The notes under the pieces are model-generated. The model did not search any database and had not been told where the DNA came from. It was given only the letters and a program-made list of their open reading frames with translations. The translations under genes and the position numbers were made by a program. A DNA stretch of 9,633 bases from Candidatus Omnitrophota bacterium (GTDB lineage: Bacteria > Omnitrophota > Gorgyraeia > 2-01-FULL-45-10). Positions 1-7,150 of the stretch are shown here, piece after piece (position 1 is the first letter of the stretch; every line of letters starts with the position of its first letter). The stretch covers positions 1 through 9,633 of the forward strand of contig JAPLMH010000017.1 of NCBI GenBank assembly GCA_026387135.1. The letters are read 5' to 3'.

Positions 1-10
1 GAGATATTAA

Positions 11-874
11 ATGAAAAAATTTACTGTAACAGCTTTGGTCGTTTTTGGATTGTTGATTTCAGGTATTGCCTATGCGGGGGCGCCTTTCAATAATCTGGAA
101 GGCGTGGGTGGTGTAGCGTACAATCCGCTAGCTTACCTCGGAGGGTCTAAGTCATCCGATCAGGACAGGGCGGGCCTTGAGAAGACCGGATTTGGCACGA
201 TAACTAAGTATATAGGTAAGCCGCAATTCGGGACTTGGTACGTTAATTTAAGCGATGTAGGCGTAAACTGGTACACGATAGGCGTTTCAGACACGATAGC
301 AGACAGGCTCGAAGTATCGTACGGTTTCGAGAACATAAACCAGAAGGACGCAAAGAGCCATAATAAGAACAATATCGGCGCGAAGTTTCTTGTGGTGCCT
401 GAAAATCTGAACGACTTACAATTTATTCCGGCGATATCGGTGGGAGCCATATATAAAAATACCGATAACGTGCTTAACGTCGGAGGTAAGACGCTCAACA
501 ACGGGTGGGATGGATATCTGGTAGCTTCGAAGACCATAACGCAGCTGCCGGTCCCCGTGATCATCTCAGGAGGGGTGCTTCTGACGAACTCATACGCGAC
601 CGGAGTCTTCGGATACGATAAGCAGAGTAAGGCCACAGGTTTTGCAAATATCGATGTGGTATTACCGGGAAATTTAGTCGCAGGGTACGAGTATAAGCAA
701 GGCCCGGATTTCAATAATTTCAAGAACGCCGATTATTGGGATATACACGTTGCATGGTTGGCTAACAAAAATCTTTCGCTAGTTGCGGCTTATACATATG
801 CCGGAGACTATAAGTCGGCAAAAGAGGTTGGGTTAGGTAACGGATTTGTAATAAGCGCGCATTACGCGTTTTAA
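11..874 (+). CDS. DUF3034-like exported, probably outer-membrane protein
   Basis: A 287-residue protein with a clear Sec signal peptide: basic MKK, a hydrophobic stretch to about residue 20, and likely cleavage after AYA at residue 22. The mature N-terminus carries the run NNLEGVGGVAYNPLAYL at 27-43, which I associate from memory with the DUF3034 family of unknown function. The rest has many Gly, Asn and aromatic residues in alternating patterns, and the protein ends in Phe (HYAF), as many outer-membrane beta-barrels do. The inference is a small barrel or surface protein; substrate and role are unknown. Only ten bases precede the start, so its promoter and ribosome binding site cannot be judged. 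It lies 13 bases upstream of the cysteine synthase gene and may share its transcript, though that says little about its job. The reading frame is intact. Confidence 0.72.
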   Translation: MKKFTVTALVVFGLLISGIAYAGAPFNNLEGVGGVAYNPLAYLGGSKSSDQDRAGLEKTGFGTITKYIGKPQFGTWYVNLSDVGVNWYTIGVSDTIADRLEVSYGFENINQKDAKSHNKNNIGAKFLVVPENLNDLQFIPAISVGAIYKNTDNVLNVGGKTLNNGWDGYLVASKTITQLPVPVIISGGVLLTNSYATGVFGYDKQSKATGFANIDVVLPGNLVAGYEYKQGPDFNNFKNADYWDIHVAWLANKNLSLVAAYTYAGDYKSAKEVGLGNGFVISAHYAF

Positions 875-887
875 CGAGGAGGTTCAT

Positions 888-1823
888 GTGGCAGGTGTGT
901 TTTCTGATATAACAAAGACAGTGGGCCACACGCCATTGGTGAGGATAAACAGGCTTGCGGAGGGCCTTAACGCAACGATCCTGGCGAAACTGGAATTTTT
1001 TAATCCGCTCTCAAGCGTTAAGGATAGAATTGGCGTTGCCATGGTAGATGACGCTGAAAAAAGAGACGTATTAAAGAAAGATTCCGTTATCATAGAGCCC
1101 ACGAGCGGGAACACCGGCATAGCGCTTGCTTTTGTAGCCGCGGCCAGGGGGTATAAACTTATTCTTACCATGCCGGATACTATGAGCGCGGAAAGAAGGC
1201 AACTATTGAGGATACTCGGGGCAGAGATAGTGCTCACGGACGGAGCCAAAGGCATGCGTGGAGCCGTAGAGAAGGCGGAGGAGCTGGTAAAGAAGACAAA
1301 AAACAGTTTTATGCCGCAGCAATTCAATAATCCGGCGAATCCCCGGATCCATCGCGAAACAACAGCTATAGAGATATGGAACGATACCGACGGAGCGGTG
1401 GATATATTCGTCGCGGGAGTAGGGACCGGCGGAACGATAACCGGAGTAGGCGAGTTACTTAAGGAGAAGAAGCCCGGGGTGAAGATCATAGCGGTAGAGC
1501 CCAAAGATTCACCGGTCCTGTCCGGCGGTAAACCGGGAGCTCATAAGATACAAGGCATAGGCGCGGGTTTTGTGCCGCAGGTTTTGGATCTGAAGATCAT
1601 AGATGAGATAATAAAAGTTTCTAATGAAGACGCCGGCGAGATAGCAAAAAAGCTGGCGCGTCAGGAAGGCATATTCGCAGGGATCTCGTGCGGCGCCGCC
1701 ATGTGGGCTGCATTAGAAGTGGCAAAACGTAAAGAGTCGATGGGCAAGACCATAGTTGTCTTATTGCCAGATACCGGTGAGCGTTATCTGTCGACTTGGG
1801 TTTATAAAGAGTTTATTACATAG
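888..1823 (+). CDS. cysK: Cysteine synthase A (O-acetylserine sulfhydrylase)
   Basis: A PLP enzyme that makes cysteine from O-acetylserine and sulfide in the cytoplasm. At 311 residues it has the usual CysK length. Visible motifs: the PLP lysine K45 in SSVKDRIG, the substrate loop TSGNTG near 69-74, the phosphate-binding GTGGT near 178-182, SCGAA near 266-270, and the C-terminal PDTGERYLST. The start is GTG at 888, with GAGGAGG at 876-882 five bases upstream. An ATG at 886 is out of frame and too close to that site. CysK, CysM and cystathionine beta-synthase-like proteins share this fold; the length and the absence of extra domains favour CysK/CysM. It is followed after 24 bases by a gene for a sulfide-using homocysteine protein, so both routes of sulfide fixation sit side by side. 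No serine acetyltransferase gene is visible in the window. Confidence 0.94.
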   Translation: MAGVFSDITKTVGHTPLVRINRLAEGLNATILAKLEFFNPLSSVKDRIGVAMVDDAEKRDVLKKDSVIIEPTSGNTGIALAFVAAARGYKLILTMPDTMSAERRQLLRILGAEIVLTDGAKGMRGAVEKAEELVKKTKNSFMPQQFNNPANPRIHRETTAIEIWNDTDGAVDIFVAGVGTGGTITGVGELLKEKKPGVKIIAVEPKDSPVLSGGKPGAHKIQGIGAGFVPQVLDLKIIDEIIKVSNEDAGEIAKKLARQEGIFAGISCGAAMWAALEVAKRKESMGKTIVVLLPDTGERYLSTWVYKEFIT

Positions 1824-1847
1824 ACTGTTGAAAGGAGAAATATAAAG

Positions 1848-3062
1848 ATGGCTAAGACAATAAAAGAGATAAACGAAAAGATAAAGGCAGGCTCGGTGGT
1901 GGTGGTCACGGCCGAGGAGGTCATAGACCTCGTCGCGAAAGATGGCTTGGCCGAAACATCCAGAAAAGTAGACGTTGTCACAACCGGGACATTCGGACCG
2001 ATGTGCTCAAGCGGCGCCTACCTTAATGTGGGCCACGCAAAGCCCAAGATAAAGCTGGGCGGCGGTAAGGTCACTTTAAACGGCATACCGGCATATTCGG
2101 GTTTTGCGGCGGTGGATATCTATATAGGTGCTACAGCTATGGCGGATGACGATCCGAGGAACAAAGTCTATCCCGGTGAGTTCAAATACGGCGGCGCGCA
2201 CGTCATAGAGGAGCTTGTGGGCGGGAAAGATGTTATTCTGGAAGGCACAACATACGGCACCGACTGTTATCCAAGAAAGCACATCAAGACGTATATCAAT
2301 ATAAAGGATGTGAATGAAGCGGTCCTTCTGAATCCGAGGAACTGCTATCAGAATTACAATTGCGCGGTGAATTTATCGATCGAAAAGACGATATACACAT
2401 ACATGGGCGCTTTGAAGCCGAATATCGCCAATGCCAACTATTGTTCCGCGGGCCAGCTGTCTCCGCTTTTGAAAGACCCGTATTACAGGACGATAGGCAT
2501 TGGCACGAGGATATTCTTGGGCGGCGGAGTGGGCTATGTATATTGGCATGGCACGCAGCATAATCCGTCGGTAAAGAGAAAAGATAACGGTGTACCCCAG
2601 GCGCCTGCAGGAACGATCGCGGTGACGGGAGATCTGAAGCAGATGAATGACAAATGGCTGCGAGGGACATCGTTCCAGGGATATGGCGTATCACTCGTGG
2701 TCGGGATGGGTATACCGATACCGGTATTGAACGAGGAGATATTGAAGAGCGCCGCGGTAAAGGATGAGGACCTCTGGTGCCAGATAGTAGATTACAGTGA
2801 AGATTATCCGCAAGGCAAGGTCGGATCACTCGGCGAAGTGAATTATAAGCAGTTGAAGAGCGGGAAGATATCCGTCAAAGGCAAAGAAGTGCCGACGTCA
2901 TCGCTCTCGAGTTACTCTAAAGCTCGCGAAATAGCGGAAGACCTTAAAAAGTGGATAGCCGACAAGAAGTTCTTCCTAACTGAATTTGTCCAGGCGCTTC
3001 CGGGCGCGGATTCAGGGTACACGTTCAAGCCATTGAAGGAGAGGCCCGTTAAGGAGGAGTAG
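1848..3062 (+). CDS. DUF39/HcyBio homocysteine biosynthesis protein (probable aspartate-semialdehyde sulfurtransferase)
   Basis: A 404-residue protein of the DUF39 (HcyBio) family. In methanogens, members with a small NIL-domain ferredoxin convert aspartate semialdehyde and sulfide to homocysteine, with two conserved cysteines forming persulfide. The matching cysteines here are probably C53 in GPMCSSG and C140 in YGTDCYPRKH; C166, C172 and C199 also lie in conserved-looking stretches (NPRNCYQNYNC, NYCSAGQLSP). The methanogen protein carries C-terminal CBS domains; this one ends after about 400 residues, without them. No NIL/ferredoxin gene is adjacent, so the electron donor is unassigned. AAGGAG at 1832-1837 precedes the ATG by ten bases. 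The stop codon touches the ATG of the following permease gene, which suggests translational coupling. Family membership is confident; the reaction is inferred by homology from memory. Confidence 0.85.
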   Translation: MAKTIKEINEKIKAGSVVVVTAEEVIDLVAKDGLAETSRKVDVVTTGTFGPMCSSGAYLNVGHAKPKIKLGGGKVTLNGIPAYSGFAAVDIYIGATAMADDDPRNKVYPGEFKYGGAHVIEELVGGKDVILEGTTYGTDCYPRKHIKTYINIKDVNEAVLLNPRNCYQNYNCAVNLSIEKTIYTYMGALKPNIANANYCSAGQLSPLLKDPYYRTIGIGTRIFLGGGVGYVYWHGTQHNPSVKRKDNGVPQAPAGTIAVTGDLKQMNDKWLRGTSFQGYGVSLVVGMGIPIPVLNEEILKSAAVKDEDLWCQIVDYSEDYPQGKVGSLGEVNYKQLKSGKISVKGKEVPTSSLSSYSKAREIAEDLKKWIADKKFFLTEFVQALPGADSGYTFKPLKERPVKEE

Positions 3063-3962
3063 ATGCCGAATTTCGCGCACGTATTCGTTCATTATCTCTA
3101 CGAGATACTGCCGGCGCTGGCTATAGGGTTCTTTATAAGCGGCCTTGTCCATGAGATGATACCGGAAGACAAAGTGCTGAAGTACCTCGGCACAGGCGGC
3201 ATCGCGCCGGTATTCTATTCCACGCTCATAGGCACGCTTCTGCCGGTATGCTGCTGGGGCAGCCTGCCGATAGCGGTGAGCTTCTACAAAAAAGGGGCGA
3301 GGCTCGGTCCGGTCCTCGCCTTTCTCGTGGCGACGCCGGCCACATCCATAAGCGCGCTTCTCGTCGCATACAGCGTCCTCGGAATAAAATTCGCCGTCTA
3401 CATATTCTTCGCGGTCATAATAATGGGGATCACCATAGGCCTCATCGGCAATCGTATAAAGTATGTCCCCAGGGGCATACCTGAAAAGATAGCCTGCCCT
3501 CATTGCGAAGCAGACTCGAGCCATAAACACACTCATGAGAAGAAGTTTAAAGACAGGATCGTCTCCGCCTTAAAGTACGCCTATATAGAACTCCCCAAAG
3601 AGATAGGCGTGGAATTGATAATCGGCATACTGCTCGCAGCGGGCGTCGCAACATTCTTCCCGATAGGAAAACTTATTAAAGCGTACCTTGGAGGATGGAT
3701 AGGATACGCCTTCAGCATAGTCTTCGGTGTTTTAATGTATATCTGTTCGACAGCAACGGTGCCGCTTGTGGACAGCTTGATGCGCCAGGGATTGAATTCC
3801 GGCGCCGGGATGACGCTGCTTCTCATCGGTCCGGTTACAAGTTACGGAACGCTCCTTGTGCTCAGAAAAGAGTACGGGATGAAGGTGCTCACCATATTCC
3901 TCTCTTCCCTCATCCTTATATCGCTTCTCCTCGGATTCGGGTTTCAGCTGATAGCCTCTTAA
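3063..3962 (+). CDS. ArsP/DUF318-type permease with Cys/His-rich cytoplasmic loop
   Basis: A 299-residue polytopic membrane protein of the ArsP_1/DUF318 permease family, built as two related halves. The first half holds LLPVCCWGSLPIAVSF (C63, C64), at the place where ArsP-type proteins have a Cys-containing PLCSCG-like motif, then FLVATPATS. The second half has YICSTATVPLVDSLMRQG (C228) and LLLIGPVTSYG. Between them, at about 141-162, is a hydrophilic loop with CPHC at 145-148 and alternating histidines H154, H156 and H158, a likely metal-binding segment. Relatives include methylarsenite exporters and a group annotated as Cu/Zn efflux proteins; substrate here is not decided. The gene starts directly after the DUF39 stop codon, with AAGGAGG inside the end of that gene at 3051-3057. 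This placement makes a link to sulfur or thiophilic-metal traffic plausible but unproven. Confidence 0.82.
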   Translation: MPNFAHVFVHYLYEILPALAIGFFISGLVHEMIPEDKVLKYLGTGGIAPVFYSTLIGTLLPVCCWGSLPIAVSFYKKGARLGPVLAFLVATPATSISALLVAYSVLGIKFAVYIFFAVIIMGITIGLIGNRIKYVPRGIPEKIACPHCEADSSHKHTHEKKFKDRIVSALKYAYIELPKEIGVELIIGILLAAGVATFFPIGKLIKAYLGGWIGYAFSIVFGVLMYICSTATVPLVDSLMRQGLNSGAGMTLLLIGPVTSYGTLLVLRKEYGMKVLTIFLSSLILISLLLGFGFQLIAS

Positions 3963-3966
3963 TATT

Positions 3967-3995
3967 TTGACAATACACTAGACGTAATATATACT
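3967..3995 (+). promoter_or_regulatory. Sigma-70-type promoter for the receiver-to-metV operon
   Basis: TTGACA at 3967-3972 is a perfect -35 element, and TATACT at 3990-3995 is a near-perfect -10 element; they are 17 bases apart. The expected transcript start is near 4002, about 30 bases upstream of the response-regulator ATG. That leaves room for AAGGAGG at 4021-4027. This is the strongest promoter-like signal in the window and marks a probable operon boundary. Confidence 0.72.
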
Positions 3996-4007
3996 TAAAC
4001 TGTATAT
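3989..4007. repeat. Short inverted repeat over the -10 element
   Basis: ATATAC at 3989-3994 and GTATAT at 4002-4007 form a perfect 6-base inverted repeat around a 7-base AT-rich spacer. It covers the -10 element and the predicted transcript start. It could be an operator or only a by-product of the AT-rich sequence. Such short AT-rich dyads arise often by chance. Confidence 0.35.
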
Positions 4008-4034
4008 GCGATGATCTACTAAGGAGGCTTATCC

Positions 4035-4421
4035 ATGGCGAAGAAGAAGAGGCTGTTGTTGGTAGACGACGAAGTCGATTTTGCAGAGTTAGTGAGGACT
4101 AGATTAGAAGATAATAATTATGAAGTGATCGTCGCTTATGACGGTGAAGACGGCCTTGAGAAGGCTGAAAGAGAGGAGCCCGATCTGATCATTCTCGATA
4201 TCATGCTTCCCAAGATAAGCGGATTTGATGTCTGCCGCAAATTAAAGATCGACGAAAATTTTAAGAATATACCCATAATAATGCTCTCTGCGAAGTTTCA
4301 ACCCAACGACATAACGTTCGGCAAGGCTATGGGCGCCGATGCCTATATAACCAAACCGTTCGAACCTCAGGTCTTGATAGAAAAGATCCGGGAATTGCTG
4401 GACAAGAAAAAAGTAAAATAG
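4035..4421 (+). CDS. Stand-alone response-regulator receiver (CheY-like)
   Basis: A 128-residue protein made of a single REC domain with no output domain. All key residues are present: the acidic pair D11/D12, phospho-acceptor D55 in LIILDIMLP, S85 at the usual Thr/Ser switch position, and K107 in the KPF motif (YITKPFEP). It should be phosphorylated by a histidine kinase and act through protein contacts, or serve as a relay. No kinase gene is visible. It is the first gene after the near-consensus promoter at 3967-3995, with AAGGAGG at 4021-4027 seven bases before the ATG. Its TAG stop touches the ATG of the ArsB/NhaD-type transporter gene, which lacks a good ribosome binding site of its own. 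This suggests coupled translation and possibly a functional link. Confidence 0.93.
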   Translation: MAKKKRLLLVDDEVDFAELVRTRLEDNNYEVIVAYDGEDGLEKAEREEPDLIILDIMLPKISGFDVCRKLKIDENFKNIPIIMLSAKFQPNDITFGKAMGADAYITKPFEPQVLIEKIRELLDKKKVK

Positions 4422-5684
4422 ATGAAATTACTGGTCGTAGCGGTATTTTTAATCGCCTATCTGCTGCTAGTACTTAAAAAGGGCCATCCCTTTATAATTT
4501 TGGGCAGCGCAATAGCGGTGCTCTTTGCTTCGCGCTCTCTCGGGCTTAACGAAGCATTATCCAGCATAAATTATAATGTCCTCGGCGTATTTTGGGGGAC
4601 GATGGTCCTCTCCAGCCTATTTATTAATTCCGCAGTGCCCGCGTATCTTGCCACAAAGCTCGTCGACAGGTCGAAGAACGTAGGCATCGCCATGCTCTCG
4701 GTCTGTCTGCTAGCGGGATTCATATCCGCGTTCGTAGAGAATGTGGCCACGGTATTGATAGTGGCGCCCATAGCATTTGAGGTTGCGAAGAAATTAAAGT
4801 CGAATCCGGTCCCGTTCCTGATAGGCATAGCCGTCTCGGCGAATCTACAGGGCTGCGCGACTATGGTCGGGGATTCTCCTAGTATAATATTGGCATTATC
4901 TAACGGCATGAGCTTCATGGACTTCTTCTGGATGAAGGGGAGGCCCGGCATAACATTCGCCGTCGAGTTCGGCGCGATAGCGGCATTCTATGTCCTGTAT
5001 CTCCTGTTTAAAAAATACAAACAGCCGGTGACCCAGATCGAGGAGGTCAAGGTAAGAACATGGTTTCCGACTATACTATTGACCATGATGATGCTCTCTC
5101 TTGCCGCATCTAGCTTTGTAAAGAACAAACATCCGTACACGATAGCTTTTATATGCATAATCTACGGCATCATAGGACTTGTGTGGCACGAGATAAAACA
5201 TAAAGAGTCTATCTCGCTCGTTAAAGATCTCGATTGGCACACATTCTTCTTTCTGATAGGGATATTCATTTTGGTCGGGACCCTTTCCCAGAGGGGCATA
5301 GTCGACGATGTGGCGAACTTCATAATAAGGCATACTCAAGGGAATCAATTCATAGCTTTCACGATAATAATATGGCTCTCGGTAATCTTATCGGCGTTTA
5401 TAGATAACATCCCCTATACCATCGCCATGATACCGGTGGCCAAGCTGGTGGCGCAGTCTCTCGGCGTAGGGCCGGAACTTTTTCTTTTCGGGCTTTTGAT
5501 AGGGACGTCTCTCGGCGGGAACATAACGCCGATTGGCGCTTCGGCAAACGTTGTGGCAGTGGGGCTATTAAGAAAGCACGGCCATCACGTCAAGTTCACC
5601 GACTTTGTAAAGATAGGGCTGCCGTTCACATTGGCAGCGGTCAGCGTCGCGTATGTATTTCTGTGGCTTGTCTGGTCAAAATAG
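4422..5684 (+). CDS. ArsB/NhaD-type ion transporter (IT superfamily permease)
   Basis: A 420-residue inner-membrane protein with roughly ten to twelve hydrophobic segments. It shows the two-fold repeat of the ArsB/NhaD/SLC13 ion-transporter superfamily. The first half has FVENVATV (104-111) and SANLQGCATMVGDSPSII (139-156); the second has FIDNIPYT (326-333) and GGNITPIGASANV (365-377). These paired hairpin and Asn/Ser/Gly-rich motifs form the ion and substrate site in the superfamily. Members move arsenite, Na+/H+, citrate, dicarboxylates or sulfate, and the sequence alone does not settle which. The length fits ArsB/NhaD-like proteins without extra TrkA-C domains. Its ATG directly follows the receiver-domain stop, and no clear Shine-Dalgarno sequence precedes it, so translation is probably coupled. 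No other arsenic-resistance genes (arsR, arsC, arsA) are nearby, which weakens an arsenite role. Confidence 0.83.
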   Translation: MKLLVVAVFLIAYLLLVLKKGHPFIILGSAIAVLFASRSLGLNEALSSINYNVLGVFWGTMVLSSLFINSAVPAYLATKLVDRSKNVGIAMLSVCLLAGFISAFVENVATVLIVAPIAFEVAKKLKSNPVPFLIGIAVSANLQGCATMVGDSPSIILALSNGMSFMDFFWMKGRPGITFAVEFGAIAAFYVLYLLFKKYKQPVTQIEEVKVRTWFPTILLTMMMLSLAASSFVKNKHPYTIAFICIIYGIIGLVWHEIKHKESISLVKDLDWHTFFFLIGIFILVGTLSQRGIVDDVANFIIRHTQGNQFIAFTIIIWLSVILSAFIDNIPYTIAMIPVAKLVAQSLGVGPELFLFGLLIGTSLGGNITPIGASANVVAVGLLRKHGHHVKFTDFVKIGLPFTLAAVSVAYVFLWLVWSK

Positions 5685-5695
5685 GAGGTATCTTG

Positions 5696-5917
5696 ATGAA
5701 GAAGATCTTGGCGGTTGCGACGGTATTTATTGCGGGGATAGCTTGCGGTCTGATATTCAACTATGGACCTTTGCATGCACAGGAATCTGTCAATGAGGGC
5801 GATATCATGGCGAAACTGAACGAGATATCGGATGGCCAGAAAGAGGTGGTGGCCGCGATAAATTCGATGAAGGAAGAGATCCAGATAATCAAAATAAGGG
5901 TTACGCAGAGCCAATAA
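5696..5917 (+). CDS. Small exported or membrane-anchored coiled-coil protein
   Basis: A 73-residue protein of unrecognised family. The N-terminus is MKK followed by a hydrophobic segment to about residue 22, then possible signal-peptidase cleavage near LHA-QES (residue 28), or the segment stays as an anchor. IAC at 15-17 is a poor lipobox. The rest is a strong predicted coiled coil: I37, L41, I44, Q48, V51, I55, M58, I62, I65 and V69 fall exactly at alternating 4-3 spacing. The start is ATG 5696 because AGGAGGT at 5683-5689 lies seven bases upstream. An in-frame ATG at 5663 would overlap the transporter and have no such site. It sits between the transporter and ccdA genes, two bases before the latter. 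It may be a periplasmic partner or oligomerisation module for one of them; this is inference. Confidence 0.7.
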   Translation: MKKILAVATVFIAGIACGLIFNYGPLHAQESVNEGDIMAKLNEISDGQKEVVAAINSMKEEIQIIKIRVTQSQ

Positions 5918-5919
5918 TC

Positions 5920-6645
5920 ATGGCAAACGAGAATATATCGTACATAGTGGCGTTGGTGGCGGGGATCCTGACATACCTGTCGCCGTGTCTTTTGCCGATG
6001 ATACCGGCCTTCATCACCTATATTACGGGGGTCTCTTTCGCCGATTTTAAGGATGAAAGCAAGAGAAGTGAGGTTCGGAGGAAGACGATCATACACGCGC
6101 TCCTCTTCATCACGGGCTTTTCTCTCATATTTATAGCGTTGGGACTTACGGCAACTTTATTGGGCAAGACGCTCTTTCATTATCAAGAATTTATACGTAT
6201 TGCCGGCGGCGCGCTGATAATGTTATTCGGCCTGCAGCTTGCCGGTATACTGAAGATCAACTTTTTTATAAAAGAGAGAAAGTTCAGTGTTGCCACTAAG
6301 AGCGCCAGCTACTTAAGTTCATTTTTAATAGGGGTGACTTTTGCGGCGGCATGGACGCCGTGCGCCGGGCCGATACTCGGCTCGATCCTGGTTTTGGCGG
6401 GAGCGAAAGCGAACGTAGTCATGGGGGCTAAGCTTTTAACCGTATATTCTATAGGCATAGCGATCCCATTCTTCATAACGGCGCTTTTGGTGAATACGTT
6501 TCTGGAACACATGAATAAGCTGCAAAAAATATTAAGTGTATTCAATAAGATAGGCGGCGTTTTCCTGGTGGTGGTAGGGTTTTTAATGGCGACAAATTAT
6601 CTCGCGGTGATATCCGATAGAGTTTTCAGTTCGTTCGCAAAATAA
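5920..6645 (+). CDS. ccdA: CcdA/DsbD-like cytochrome c biogenesis thiol transporter
   Basis: A 241-residue inner-membrane protein with about six transmembrane segments. CcdA proteins pass electrons from cytoplasmic thioredoxin across the membrane to periplasmic thiol proteins, serving cytochrome c maturation or other disulfide reduction. The two redox cysteines are seen as C23 in SPCLLPMIPAF and C148 in WTPCAGPILGS, the family's characteristic paired Cys-Pro motifs in each half. The length is normal for CcdA and much shorter than DsbD, which has extra periplasmic domains. The ATG lies two bases after the stop of the small coiled-coil gene and has no clear Shine-Dalgarno sequence, suggesting coupled translation. 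The next gene encodes a TlpA-like thioredoxin, its natural partner. No cytochrome c or ccs/ccm gene is in the window. Confidence 0.92.
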   Translation: MANENISYIVALVAGILTYLSPCLLPMIPAFITYITGVSFADFKDESKRSEVRRKTIIHALLFITGFSLIFIALGLTATLLGKTLFHYQEFIRIAGGALIMLFGLQLAGILKINFFIKERKFSVATKSASYLSSFLIGVTFAAAWTPCAGPILGSILVLAGAKANVVMGAKLLTVYSIGIAIPFFITALLVNTFLEHMNKLQKILSVFNKIGGVFLVVVGFLMATNYLAVISDRVFSSFAK

Positions 6646-6661
6646 ATAAAGGAGGTTCAAT

Positions 6662-7150
6662 ATGAGGCTGGGAAAAGTATTTATCTTTGTATTTGCCCTT
6701 TTAATGTTGGGTGCCTGTTCTCAAGGTAGCGCTATCGAGATCGGCTCTGATGCGCCGGATTTTTCGCTTGCTGACATTAACGGCAATAAGGTGAGCCTGT
6801 CTAACTTTAATGGCAAAGTGGTGATACTCGATTTCTTTGCCAGTTGGTGCCCTCCATGTAAGATGGAGATACCGGACTTTATTGCGCTGGAAAAGACTTA
6901 CGGCGACAAGGGTTTCGCGATGATAGGCGTGGCTTTGGTGAGCGCCGTTGAAGCAAAAGAGTTTGCCGGTAAGATGGGCATAAATTATCCCGTCCTGGTG
7001 GATGATGGAAAGGCGAGCGAGATCTACGGACCCATACGTTCCATTCCGACCACATTCATTATTGATAAGAGCGGTAAGATAGTGAAGATTTACATAGGCT
7101 ACCGTGAAAAAGCAGTATTTGAGGCAGATATAAAGGGACTATTGAAATGA
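6662..7150 (+). CDS. TlpA/ResA-like lipoprotein thioredoxin
   Basis: A 162-residue periplasmic thiol-disulfide oxidoreductase. The N-terminus is a lipoprotein signal with lipobox LGAC, making C19 the lipidated residue, so the protein should be tethered to a membrane. The thioredoxin fold follows with FFASWCPPCKMEIPDF, active-site C63 and C66, and the cis-proline in SIPTTFI (P129). The opening IGSDAPDFSLADINGNKVSLSNFNGK is typical of the AhpC-TSA/Redoxin group that includes TlpA and ResA. It should take electrons from CcdA, encoded just upstream, and reduce periplasmic disulfides such as those of apocytochrome c or another client. AAGGAGGT at 6649-6656 precedes the ATG by five bases. The stop overlaps the metV start by four bases (ATGA), so this redox pair is translationally tied to a cytoplasmic folate-pathway protein. 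Confidence 0.92.
   Translation: MRLGKVFIFVFALLMLGACSQGSAIEIGSDAPDFSLADINGNKVSLSNFNGKVVILDFFASWCPPCKMEIPDFIALEKTYGDKGFAMIGVALVSAVEAKEFAGKMGINYPVLVDDGKASEIYGPIRSIPTTFIIDKSGKIVKIYIGYREKAVFEADIKGLLK

Noticed and set aside
886..912. ATG at 886 as start near the cysK ribosome binding site
   Set aside because: It is out of frame with cysK, too close to GAGGAGG, and reaches a stop after eight codons; GTG at 888 gives the conserved protein.
884..1504. 206-codon open frame on the minus strand inside cysK
   Set aside because: It is a shadow of cysK, low in complexity (Ser, Ala, Pro, Phe), with no family features.
2296..2829. Long open frame on the minus strand inside the DUF39 gene
   Set aside because: It lies wholly within a clearly coding gene; its translation is rich in Ser, Arg, Pro and His with no recognisable motif, as expected for a frame opposite a real gene.
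4422..5684. Reading the transporter as part of an arsenic-resistance operon with the ArsP-like permease
   Set aside because: No arsR, arsC, arsA or arsM is present, and a strong promoter separates the two genes; both belong to broad families with many substrates.
5663..5695. Upstream ATG extending the small coiled-coil protein by 11 residues
   Set aside because: It overlaps the transporter gene, has no ribosome binding site, and would put MACLVKIGGIL before a normal MKK signal start.
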